NCBI RefSeq assembly: GCF_000801105.2
Contig: NC_079518.1
Location: forward strand, 15,356,800-15,420,799
Source: Raphanus sativus
Taxonomy: Eukaryota; Streptophyta; Magnoliopsida; Brassicales; Brassicaceae
Direction: 5' to 3'
DNA: 64,000 nucleotides
Shown here: piece by piece, positions 36,326-50,858 of the stretch
How the letters are laid out: every line of letters starts with the position of its first letter
Numbering within the stretch: the first letter of the stretch is position 1
Position numbers and translations under genes: made by a program
Notes under the pieces: generated by a model
Databases searched by the model: none
Told to the model about the DNA's origin: nothing
What the model saw: the letters and a program-made list of their open reading frames with translations, nothing else

Positions 36326-37470
36326 AATAGATAGAATATAGAATATAGAAATATGATGTTTCAGAAAAAGAAAAAAAAGAATATAGAAATATGGCATACA
36401 CATTGAAAATGAGTAAGATTTCAGTATTAGCTTGGGTTAAGTTACTACTATTTAGTATCTAACAAGTAAGAGTATCTCTAACCTATTCTATTTTTGATTC
36501 CAAATTCTATTTAAGGGTAAAATCTTCTCAAATTCAATTTCATATTCAACTTCAAAATAGAATAGTGGTTAAGATGGGTAATGGTCAGAATTACCCTATT
36601 TATTGAATAATCTTATCTATTATTTTATTTTGGAATTATAATTTTTTATTCATAAAATGATTCTTTTCATTTTAAATATTTTTATTTGATACTTAAATAA
36701 TATTTAAAATAACATAATAACATGAAAATAAATATAATACTCTACAAAAGATTATTAATAGTTTTACATAAACTAATAAAATCAAAAATAAACATTAAAT
36801 AGTATAAAATAAATATAATAAGTAATTTAATTATTCAGTAAATGTTTTTTAGAACTACTAAGAACGGTGAATTATTATTTAAAAGGAATAGATGAGGTTT
36901 ATTAATCTTGTGGGTTAAATTTTTGATTGATAACATTTTCTGCTTGATATATGCACACACATTTAGATCCTGTACGTAATTCAAATTACAAATCAAAACT
37001 GCAAAATGATAAAAAAAATGCACAACTAAAATTGGAACAAAATCTCTAATTGTATTTTTAATAATGAAATTTAAATTTAATAAAATAAATTTTTATAAAA
37101 GTTTTGTAAACATAAAATAACTGGATTAATGGTTAAACTGTTATAAGTTGAAGGTACTACTAGAATTATTAACAAAATAGAAAAATAAATTATTTGTAAC
37201 TATTATTTTTTTGCAGTTGAAAATGGAATAAATTTATTTGTGTTTTCTTCCAGAAAAATAAATAAATTATTTGTAAATATTATTTTTTGCAGTTGAAAAC
37301 CACTCTACCACTTGGATTCATTTCTTATTGAAAAGACTATTTAGATTACTTGGATTTCTATCAAATAAATGAAATCAACTGTTTTTTGAATATTTGACAC
37401 AATATTATAATATATAATAATTTTCTGGTTCAACAACATATATTATCATTGCATATTTGTATCTATTATA
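36326..37470. other. Intergenic, AT-rich with short duplications
   Basis: A GAGTATCTCTAACCTATTC string at about 36471 looks like the start of a small transposon. A duplication with period about 76 bp covers about 37188-37300 (AAATTATTTGTAA ... TTGCAGTTGAAAA twice). No gene is seen. Confidence 0.4.
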
Positions 37471-37483
37471 ATATATAATACTA

Positions 37484-38938
37484 CGTCAAGGAGATCCTTT
37501 GTCTCCTTTCATTTTTATTCTATGCACGGAAGCGCTCGTTAGCCTTCTCAATCACGCAGAGAATCAGGGAAAGATAACAGGGATGCGCGTTACCCGCGCG
37601 TGTCCCACGATATCCCACCTACTATTTGCTGATGATAGCCTTTTCTTCTGTAAGGCGGAGCCCCGTGAATGTGAAGAAGTAATGAAAGTGATCAGGATCT
37701 ATGGTAAAGCATCAGGACAATGTATTAACTTTGACAAATCATTCTTACTCTTTGGTAATAGGATTAACGCAACCACAAGACAAGAGATCAAAGATGTACT
37801 TGGAATACAGAAGGATGGAGGGATGGGGACTTATTTGGGTATCCCAGAAGATATTAGTGGTTCTAAATGCAAGCTCTTTGCCTTCTTAAAAGATAAACTA
37901 ATGCATAGAGTGAATGGTTGGACATGGCGCTGGCTCTCGAAAGGAGGAAAGGAGGTTTTGATAAAGTCCATTCTACTTACTCTTCCGACGTATGTTATGT
38001 CTACTTTTCTGCTCCCATTGGAGATTTGTGAAACCTTGCTAGTGCTATTGCTCAATTCTGGTGGAGCTCGAATCCTCCTAAGAGAGGAATACACTGGTCG
38101 AAATGGGAGAAAGTCTGCTTACCAAGAGAAGAAGGAGGGATTGGATTTCGCTTGATTCATGAGTTCAACCTGGCACTACTGGCGAAACAATTATGGAGGC
38201 TAACACAAAACCCGGATTCGCTTGTCGCCCGTGTCTTAAGAGGAAGATATTACAGACTAAGCTCGCCCTTGCGAGTAAATTCTGTAAGCAGTCCTTCTTA
38301 TGTTTGGACTAGTATTGCTGCTGCGAGGAGCTTTTGTTGCTGGGGATAAGGCAGAAAATACACTCTGGTTATGAGGTTAAGGTATGGGAAGACCCCTGGA
38401 TTCCATTGAATCCTGCTAGGCCAACTATACCTATAGCGCCAGTTATGCATCCAAATATGAGAGTAAGTGATCTCATTAATCAAGAGTTGAAGGAATGGGA
38501 TGTTAATCTGTTGGAACAGTATGTCAGCCCTGATGACATACCCCGCATAAGGAGTCTAGCCATAAGCACAACTCATAAACCCTGACACGTTTTGCTGGAA
38601 TTTCACAAGACATGGACAATACACGGTCAAGTCTGGATACTGGGTTGCTCAAAACTTACTGAAGGATGCAGACGAAAAGCAAATGTTAGAGGCAAGTATT
38701 ACAAAAGCTCAAAGCCCTTGCTTGGAAGATAAAGGCGCCAAAGAAAATTTGTCATCTTATATGTGCAATTGTTAACTGGTCATGTGGTGGCAGTAACGAG
38801 AAATTTAGTAAGGCGAAATATGAGATGTGACAATTACTGTCCGAGATGTGGAGAACCGGAGGAATCAGTAACACATGCTATATTCGAGTGTCCACCTGCG
38901 TTACAAGTTGTGGTTACATTCATCGACTCCAACTAAAC
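37484..38938 (+). pseudogene. LINE reverse transcriptase fragment, broken, ends at assembly gap
   Basis: This is the reverse transcriptase part of an L1-type non-LTR element. Motifs in order are RQGDPLSPFIFILCTEAL (about 37485), LLFADDSLFFCKAEP (37620-37665, the catalytic FADD box), LPTYVMSTFLLPLEIC (37980-38035), the FWW-like WEDPWIPLNP region (38388) and the start of the zinc-binding segment (CDNYCPRCGEPEESVTHAIF, 38826-38890). Frameshifts occur near 38035, 38155, 38340 and after 38580. The sequence is 5'-truncated and then cut off by the N gap. It is a dead copy. Confidence 0.82.
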
Positions 38939-39038
38939 NNNNNNNNNNNNNNNNNNNNNNNNNNNNNNNNNNNNNNNNNNNNNNNNNNNNNNNNNNNNNN
39001 NNNNNNNNNNNNNNNNNNNNNNNNNNNNNNNNNNNNNN
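38939..39038. other. Assembly gap of 100 N
   Basis: Exactly 100 N, the usual placeholder for a gap of unknown size. The left side is LINE coding sequence and the right side is unrelated AT-rich sequence, so true distance and orientation across it are unproven. Confidence 0.99.
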
Positions 39039-40529
39039 TTTGGGGACCTACACTTTTTTACAAATTTAGGGGTTTCTATCCATATAAAAATTTTCAAAAA
39101 ATTTAGAGGTTTAAGACGAATGTTTGTTAGCTTGACACAGAGCCACGCCTGGCTATCTCTAATTGAACGATCTTGCTCATTCTGATTATATGTTTATTCC
39201 CATCGTTTCATTTGACACTTCCCACTATACACTATCTTCTACATCGTTGTTTCACTGTGCTCAATCCCAGATATGAGATATGGTTAAAACATTAGGGTTA
39301 GACCATTCCACCGTATTTATATATTTTTTTACTTCAATTGTATAATAGAGATGGATTTTAGTCTAATGATTTTCTAAATTGAAATTTCCAAATATAGAGT
39401 ATAATATAGAGATATGTTATTTATTCTCTATAAATAGAAAAAAAAACAATTTCTATTTTAGAAGCAAAAATAGAGATGACATGAAATAATTTTGATTCTA
39501 AATGCTATTATAGAGGAAAAATATGATTGTGGAGATGCTCTTGGTATCTAAAAAAATTGAAAGATTTTTACAAAGATATGAGTTTTCAAATTATAAAAAA
39601 GTTTTTTATTAACTAAACTCTTTTAAAAAATGTTTAAGATCTTCAAAATTCAGATGTGGCCTTTGACTGCACCGCTTTAGTTGGAGCTATCAGAGTTCTA
39701 TCGGTTACATGAACCAAGCTATCACGGTGTGTTATCACTGTTATGAAATCATGCAAAGCTTCGCTGGTAGTTTCAACAGTTTTAGATAAGATTCAAAGCA
39801 TAAATGACACAAGCGATGACGCAGTTGGCAAAAAGGTAGTTTTGTCGTCTAGTGCTTTTATATACTCCATGAGGTGTAGGGGATTGATTTTTTATTTATC
39901 GGTATGGGTCGCAGCTTCAAAGCTGCTGGCTGTTTGGTCCCGACATGTTCTTCAATTTAAAACTACGGGACGTCTAACCGTGAAAATGTGAGTAGAGTAA
40001 TGTAGAATAAATGAGAGAAAAAGGAGAAAAATAATTATTTTGGACTTTTGTGTATTCTGGACTTAATAAAGAAGAGTAATTCAAGCAAAAAATAAAAAAA
40101 AAAAAGAAGAGGAAAAATATGCCATGAACCAGAAAAGAGAAAACATTTTTTGCGAAAATAAAACTAACATTTTTAATTATCGTGTTGGTTAGAAGAATCG
40201 AACTGAAGTAAAACAAACTTTTACTCTAAACATTTAGATTAAAAGATCTTTTAGAGTAAAAAGTTATCCAGACAGATCTTAGTTATATGAAATAATTCTA
40301 GGGTCTCGTCTCGTATTATTTTTGGGAAAACTGCTTTTTCTAGCACAAAAAATATAAATATGTCTCGGTCCTTCCAAAGATTGAGATTTTCCCAGATTAA
40401 ACAAAAAAGAAAACAATAACATGTCGTCTTAGCTAATCTCTCTTACTTTATGTTTATAGACTAATTTTTCTAAATGGTAATACTATCCTTAAATTTCAAT
40501 TAAAAATTCAAATTACAATAAAAATAAAA
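39039..40529. other. Intergenic, no gene recognised
   Basis: An open frame at 39743-39991 starts with a coding-like stretch (VSTVLDKIQSINDTSDDAV) but no family could be named. Stretches such as TGGAGATGCTC near 39530 look like small-transposon ends. The remainder is AT-rich. Confidence 0.4.
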
Positions 40530-40870
40530 ATTAAAAATCTCATTATTTTTTAGCCCAGAAAAACTAATTTTTTTTTTTAAGATTTATTTTTTCAAAAAAG
40601 ATTTTTAAATTTTTTTTATACTAAAACATTTTTTTTAAATTAAAAATCTCAATTATTTTTTAACCCAAAAACGAATTTCCTTTTTTAAAATTTCTTTTTA
40701 AAGATTTTTTAAAAAGATTCTTTATACTAAAGATTTTTTAAAAAAATATTTTCAAAAATTAAAAATCTCAGTTATTGTTTAGCCCAAAAAAAATTTCTTT
40801 TTTAAAAAATATTTCTTTTTTAAAAATATTATTTACTAAATTTTTTTAAAAAAAATTAAAAATCGAGTTT
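40530..40870 (+). repeat. AT-rich tandem repeat, about 100-120 bp units
   Basis: The block TTAAAAATCTCA followed by TTATT(T/G)TTTA(G/A)CCCA begins units near 40530, 40640 and 40758, with a partial fourth near 40856. Units are rich in A and T runs and differ by small indels. Confidence 0.65.
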
Positions 40871-41799
40871 ATTAATAAATAAGAAAACAGAATATTCAAA
40901 ATATTCTCTTCTAATTATCCGAAAGAACATGTATTCTAAAGTAGGTAGAATACAAAAACATGTTAGAAATCGATTTCTAGTTTTAAGATTTATAGTAATA
41001 TGTAGATTCTGATTTCTCCAGGTTTTAGATTATAGTAATGTGTAGATTTCGATTCTACAGAATTTAGAACTATAGGTTTTAGCGTAGAATGTGTTTTCCA
41101 AATATTTTAGATTACTATTATTTACGTAGAAACACATATTCTAAACATAGTAAATTCAATGAAAAAAGTAGATTATATTTTACTAGTAGAATTTAATATT
41201 TTACTATGTAGACATTCTACATTTTTAGAACAAAATATGAATTATGATTAAAATATTTTGAAATGAAAAATATATCAATAAGTTGATATAGGTATTTTCA
41301 TCAGTATTTAACTAATTTTTATTTTTTTTGTTTGTAAAACTATTATTTAATTTATTTTAGAAAATAGTAATGGGTATTAAGGAAAAATGGTACAAAGAAA
41401 AATTAGACTAATATGATATAGTTGTTGTTTTTTGGCCTAAAAAAACAATTTTTTTTTTGGGTTGGGGTAGTACTTTTAAAAGTAAAACATAAAATTATCT
41501 GGTACTGATAAGTTCATGAAACTAAATTAAATTAATTTGTGGTCTGTATTAAAAAAGTGGATCACTAAAAGCAATATTGACTACATTTCTAAGAAACAGA
41601 TATCCACTTTTAGTCATTTACGTTTATGATTCTTTTGATAATGTGGATTTCAAAAGTTTTATAGGTTCAAAGATTAATTTCACAAAGCTTTGCATTCTGG
41701 TATGTATGAGGGATTAAATCTATCAATGCTATTCAAACCCAGGATAGAAACTCCACTGACAACCCCTTTATTACAATGTAACTTGTTATTTTATGGAAC
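40871..41799. other. Intergenic, AT-rich, degenerate repeats
   Basis: Loosely repeated GTAGATT(C/T)(T/C)G and TAGTAAT(A/G)TGTAGAT blocks occur at about 40940-41110. No gene is seen. Confidence 0.4.
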
Positions 41800-42815
41800 A
41801 AGGAGGAAGAGAAATAGGTATTAGAGTCAAAGTAAACCAAGCTACAAACTGCTTGGAAAGTGAAAGCACCGAAGAAGATAACACCATTTTTTGTGGCAGT
41901 TACCAACATGGTATGTGGTTATAACGAGAAATCTGACACGCCGCAATATGAGAAGCGATAATTACTGCCTAACATGTGGGAGTCAGAAGAAATTGTTACT
42001 CAGCCATCTTTGGATGTCCCCAGCTATTTAAGTATGGGTCCTTTCAGCTACACCATCTTCTCCTAACATTTCCACTACAAACGTATATGCTAATATGGAC
42101 TACCTCTTTTGAAGAAAAAAATGACATTGTTGAAGCAGAACTAGATATGGATTCTTATCCCTGGATAATTTGATATATTTGGAAGACTCAGAATGATAAA
42201 CTCTTTAGGAGGATTGATAGGGATCCTTGGAACTGGTCCGATATGTAGAAAGCGAGTGTCAAACCTCGTTTAATGCAAATGAGGTGGTAACTCCGGATTC
42301 ACAAGAATCTAGCCACGAGAAAGCCCATATCATAAGTCTAGATAATTTATGTATGATAGATGACTCATGGACGGACACAAACACAGTACAATACAGTGGA
42401 TGCGGATGGGTTGGAAAGATAACTTTGGAAATATTCAGTTTAGGGATGTGAAATGTAAGAAGACGAGAGATGAATCTACATTCCTAAGTGGAAGCTCTAC
42501 GATGAGATCTGGAAAGCATGTTACAAATATTTTATGTCAGCATTTTAGGACGGATAACAAATATCTAATCGCGATGATAAAGGAGTCTCAAACATGGCCA
42601 AGTTTTGCAATAGAACTAGATGCTATAGGAACACTGCTGATTTGTTTTCCAAATTTCAGAATATCTCATGTTTGAAAACTAACTCAAAATGCTATTTTTG
42701 ATTTTTTAGCTAAGTCTGCGAGGAGTTTTTATAGAGATATTTTTTACATTAATTGTTCTATTTCGGTCTGATTACCCAGACCATTTCAAGAATAATAAAA
42801 TAGGCTTTTGACTTT
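41800..42815 (+). pseudogene. LINE 3' fragment: zinc-binding and RNase H regions
   Basis: Plus-strand frames show a zf-RVT region (KAPKKITPFFVAVTN near 41868; NYCLTCGSQK near 41961), then IWTTSFEEKND (42095) and an RNase H-like domain (CMIDDSWT ... SGCGWVGK, about 42350-42415, and a degenerate continuation to 42675). Several frameshifts and stops separate these blocks. The 3' end is near 42815 (AATAATAAAATAGGCTTTTG), only about 150 bp before the RECQL2 ATG. It overlaps in content with the fragment at 37484-38938, so it is a different copy. Confidence 0.72.
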
Positions 42816-42867
42816 TGTTTTAAAAACAAGGCCGTTAAAAGGCTATTATAAAACGTCGGGTCTCATA

Positions 42868-42969
42868 AGGCCCACTATATTCTGCTTCACCTCTTTCTTA
42901 TTAGCCGCGACGCCGACGACGGAAGGGTGAAAAAAACACACAGACACCGTTGATTAAGCCGGTGAACCA
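42868..42969 (+). promoter_or_regulatory. RECQL2 proximal promoter and 5' UTR
   Basis: AGGCCCA (42868-42874) is the reverse complement of a site II element (TGGGCCT), common in promoters of plant replication and ribosomal genes. It lies about 100 bp upstream of the ATG. A LINE fragment ends roughly 55 bp further upstream, so the remaining host promoter is short. Confidence 0.45.
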
Positions 42970-47061
<4,092 letters not shown>

Positions 47062-47908
47062 TGCATCCGGTTTTGACAATATCTGTTCTTAGGTTTTATA
47101 TTATATAAAAAATAGATTTTTGGCCGAGTGATTCTATGCATTAACTATGTACTAGGAATTGGCGTTTAAGGGATGCCTAATCGATATACACTTGCACCTT
47201 GTTTTCCAAGGGAAGTTGCTTAATGTAATCATACAAAAGATTCTGTTTTACCACATTTTTGACACGTCTCTCAAGCGGTAGAACAAACTCATGTATATAG
47301 TTTTGGGGTTCTTGTTCTTCAGTGGGAACCGACCAATCTGATGTTTCGTTCATTGAGAAAGGGCCTTAACGTTGTTGGTTGGCTATATGCTAGTGAGATC
47401 CTTTAGTCAATGCCTCGTGGTTTTGCTAAAATCTGCAAATGCCAATGAAGGTTACCATTTAATTCCCCCCCCCAACCTCCTCCTCCCCCACCCACACAGT
47501 TTTACAAGATTGGAGCCATTCTTCTTCAGCCGTTCTCTTATATTTCTCTTCAGATTTTTGGTGAAGAAATTTTATTAAACATGAAATTGAACTGCACTGC
47601 ATAGTTGTGACCCCTTGTTAAAATTTTGCTTTCTCCCTCTCAACTGTTGTTTTGAAATAATCCATGCTTATTTGTCTTCTTCTTGCCTCCTCTACATTTC
47701 AGTAAAACTGGTATTCCTGTTTCTCAATTTATCAATTTCATCCTCCACTTCATTTGGAATCCCCAACTGGTATCGATTCATTAGCTTCAATTCATGAGCA
47801 CAATGCTGAATATAAGGCCAGCAGTTAAAGTATGTAAAAAGATCAGCTTTTGCTATTACGTTGCCTAATAAGTTATCTAACACAAGAAAGTGTCAACTTT
47901 CAGTTACT
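47062..47908. other. Intergenic between convergent RECQL2 and PPR gene
   Basis: This should hold both 3' UTRs. A C-rich tract (about 47465-47500) is the only notable feature. No gene or transposon was recognised. Confidence 0.6.
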
Positions 47909-49624
47909 TCATGTTCCAAACTCAACATCCAACTTGTAGTTTGATACAGCATTGTATTTAATCTCATCCGTTTTTGGGTGGGATGATGATGATGATGATG
48001 TATCTCCAACAATGGATTCATGAGGAACCCCATCAATCTCCACAGAGCTGCAACCAGGAAACTTTCTGATTCCCAAATCTTTCATTTTGCTTCGCACATT
48101 CGTCACATCTTCCCATTTGTTGGCAGATGCGTATACACTGGCCAGCAGAGTATGAGCACTCGAATCACTAACTTCCACTTTCTCCAGCTTCTCCGCTACT
48201 CTTTCAGCTAACTCCACGTTCCCATAGTTCCGAGCAGCGCTTAGCAAAGAGCAGTACACAGGAACCAAAGTTTTATCGCTTTCATCTCTCATCTCATCAA
48301 TCAATTCCTCTGCTTCTTCTAAACAACCAGCTCTGCATAGTAGGTCAATCATACAGCTATAGTGCTCTGATTTAGGCCTGACCTTATGTACATTGCTCAT
48401 CGAATAGAAAACTCCACGTCCTTCTCCTACAAATCCACCGTGATTACAGGCTGTTAACACCGAGACAAAGGTTATATCATCTAATCTAACACCCCCGTTC
48501 TCCATCTCGTAGTACAAGTCCATCGCTCTCCTTGACATCCCGTTCATGGCAAGACCGTAGATAAGCGATGTCCAAGAAGCAGTGTCTCTCTCTCTAGTTT
48601 CGTAGAAAACCTCTAGAGCTGTCTCTATGCACCCGCATTTAGCATACATGTCGACAAGAGCAGTGCCAACCACTTTATCCACTCTAACTCTGTTCTCACA
48701 TATGTACCCATGGATCCACTTCCCCTGCTCCAGGCCCCCCGTCTGAGCACAGCCTTTCAAGAGAGAGACAAGCACGAAGTTATCAGGTCTAACACCTTGG
48801 CTTTGCATCCGCCTGAACAGCTCGAGTGCTTCATCAAACCTGTTAAACTGAACATACCCATTCATCATAGCTGTCCACAGAACAACATCTTTCACAGGAC
48901 TCGTCTCAAACAACTCTCTACCCTCATCAATCCTACCGTTACTAACATACCCACAGACCATGCTTGTCCAACACTTAACATTTTTCACTCTCATCGACTC
49001 AAACACCCCTCTAGCCTTATCTAGACACCCGCATTTACAGAACATATCCACCAAAGCGTTCCCAATCTTAACACTCGTCTCAAACTCTCCGCCAACAGCA
49101 ACAACATACCTGTGAATCACTTCACCAAGTTCCAAATTCTTCAAAGCAGAACAAGCCGAGAGCGTGCTCACGATCGTGCTCTCATCAGGCTTCAAGTCAC
49201 TCTCCTTACTCATCCGCTTAAAAACAGCGACGGCATCGTCAAACCTCCCGTGTCCAACGTAGCTAGAAATCAAGCCGTTCCAAGAAACAACATCTCGTTG
49301 AGGCATTTCGTCGAACACCTTGCGAGCGATCTCCATCTTACCCAGCGCAGCGTACATTCCCATGAGCGAGTTACACACGTAAGGGTCGAGGTTCAGCCCG
49401 GATTTAAGAGCGTAGCCGTGGAGTTTCTCGCCTTCCGCAACGTTCCTCAAGCGTCCGATTGATTTGAGAATGATTGGTAAGGTGAAATTGTCGGGATACA
49501 AGGCGTTTCGTCGCAGTTCAGCGAACAGAGACAAGACTTTGGTGAAGGTTTTGGTGTCGGCGAAAGATTTGAGCATCTTGTTGTATACTATCAGTGATGG
49601 AGTTTGTACAGGTCCCATCTTCAT
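47909..49624 (-). CDS. Pentatricopeptide repeat protein, PLS class with E domain
   Basis: PPR proteins bind organelle RNA and direct editing, splicing or processing in mitochondria or plastids. This single-exon gene encodes 571 aa. Repeats follow the P-L-S pattern, visible as recurring DVVSWNGLISSYV, CWTSMVCGYV, LWTAMMNGYVQ, SWTSLIYGLAMNG and LVDMYAKCGCIE blocks about 31-36 residues apart. The C-terminus ends with the E-type region (YASANKWEDVTNVRSKMKD, GCSSVEIDG). No DYW deaminase domain follows, so any editing role would need a partner. Position between RECQL2 and SH3P1 suggests the orthologue of At1g31430. The first ATG (MKMGP) gives a short N-terminus without an obvious transit peptide; a few upstream bases contain no better start. 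No lesion is seen. Confidence 0.9.
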   Translation of the reverse strand: MKMGPVQTPSLIVYNKMLKSFADTKTFTKVLSLFAELRRNALYPDNFTLPIILKSIGRLRNVAEGEKLHGYALKSGLNLDPYVCNSLMGMYAALGKMEIARKVFDEMPQRDVVSWNGLISSYVGHGRFDDAVAVFKRMSKESDLKPDESTIVSTLSACSALKNLELGEVIHRYVVAVGGEFETSVKIGNALVDMFCKCGCLDKARGVFESMRVKNVKCWTSMVCGYVSNGRIDEGRELFETSPVKDVVLWTAMMNGYVQFNRFDEALELFRRMQSQGVRPDNFVLVSLLKGCAQTGGLEQGKWIHGYICENRVRVDKVVGTALVDMYAKCGCIETALEVFYETRERDTASWTSLIYGLAMNGMSRRAMDLYYEMENGGVRLDDITFVSVLTACNHGGFVGEGRGVFYSMSNVHKVRPKSEHYSCMIDLLCRAGCLEEAEELIDEMRDESDKTLVPVYCSLLSAARNYGNVELAERVAEKLEKVEVSDSSAHTLLASVYASANKWEDVTNVRSKMKDLGIRKFPGCSSVEIDGVPHESIVGDTSSSSSSHPKTDEIKYNAVSNYKLDVEFGT

Positions 49625-50009
49625 CTGAGTTTACTCCCTTCTTGAGACAAACGTCAAAAGCTTGAAGCTTTTTTATAGGACCTGTCGGAAGAAAAAAACA
49701 GAGGGCCCATCAACTTTTATTACCGAAACCAAGAGAAAACAGAGTCTTAAGATTCAAACTGTCTGAGAATGATTTCAACTCTGATAGCCTTACAATCAAA
49801 ACAGAAACTCACGTAAACAACTTAGACTGAAAGAAAGACTCAGCCATTATTTATTTGATCAAAGACTAATGCAAACTCGTAACACCGATAAGAGCTTGTA
49901 TCCTAGTGGTACATCTTCTCACAGAGCTTGAATACTATGCTTCTCCAATTAATTAACCCAAAAACAGTTTTTTTTTTTACCAACACAACCTGCTCCTACT
50001 ATATTATCT
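49625..50009. other. PPR gene upstream region
   Basis: A GGGCCC at about 49704 (site II-like) lies 80 bp upstream of the ATG. The rest shows nothing recognisable. Confidence 0.4.
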
Positions 50010-50535
50010 GTTGATTTGCTTCAGCAAAACTTCCCTGAACTAAAACTTGATATTTTAAGTTTTAGCTTCCCTAAAAAGTGAATCTCAAATCTATTTCTCA
50101 TCTTCTCCAGCATCTCTCTCTCTCTATCTTTAGTGGTTTTGTGTAAATGTCTGCAGTTTTTTCATCTGACCCACAATGCTCCAAGCTTACCTCTCCATCA
50201 TTAATTAGGTCTCGTAGAAAATGAGTTGTTAGAGCTTGATTGTTGACAGTGCTTCCCTTCTACCTCACATCCTTCCTCCTTTAACATTCGTTTGAACCAA
50301 ACACAAGATGAGGCAACCACATATTCAGACTTCTGTAGTCGACAATGTGACTATTGGTTGGTGGCTTCTTTGAACACCATGCTATAGCCATGGGAAACAC
50401 ATACCCTCAAGTGCTCTTTCTGCTAATCACTGTCAGTATAAACAAAGTAACTCTCACATTCCTCCTCTGTTGTACCAGATGCCCAAGTCTACTGTGCCTT
50501 TCAAAATACCTTAAAACCCTTTTTCACTGGTGACT
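50010..50535 (-). pseudogene. Ty1/Copia polyprotein remnant (reverse transcriptase-RNase H end)
   Basis: On the minus strand, broken frames give RVLRYLKGTVDLGIWYNRGG, then KKPPTNSHIVDYRSLNMW-like sequence. With a frame change this reads QPIVTLSTTEVEYVVASSC, the classical Copia RNase H motif, followed by EHCGSDEKTADIYTKPLK and a Copia-type C-terminus. Stops and frameshifts are frequent, and no LTR or upstream domain remains. It lies in the spacer between the PPR gene and SH3P1. Confidence 0.75.
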
Positions 50536-50858
50536 CAAAACGTCAAAGACCAAATTCAACTTGGGTAACTCCACCTGCTCGTGTTGATTTTCTCCAATAA
50601 AAGAAGCAAGAAGAGATACTGAGACAAAAGGAAGATCATTATCATTTTTCAGAGTAAATATTACAGAGGACACCATCAAACAAACGTTACGATAGGAGAA
50701 AAACGACTCGAGAGTAGTAAGACTTGTGATGATACATAACAAGGAAGAACAACACACAATGATCATATGTACTCGTGGAAACATTCAAACATATCATACA
50801 TTATGTATGTATGTGTATATTATGCATATGTTATAGAGGGTGAGATCATTGCTGCTGG

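Noticed and set aside
39743..39991. 82-aa plus-strand open frame as a gene
   Set aside because: Only the first part looks coding; no family, splice sites or conserved neighbours support it.
48710..49462. Plus-strand open frames opposite the PPR gene
   Set aside because: They are antisense to the repeat-coding frame; no domain and no splice or promoter evidence.
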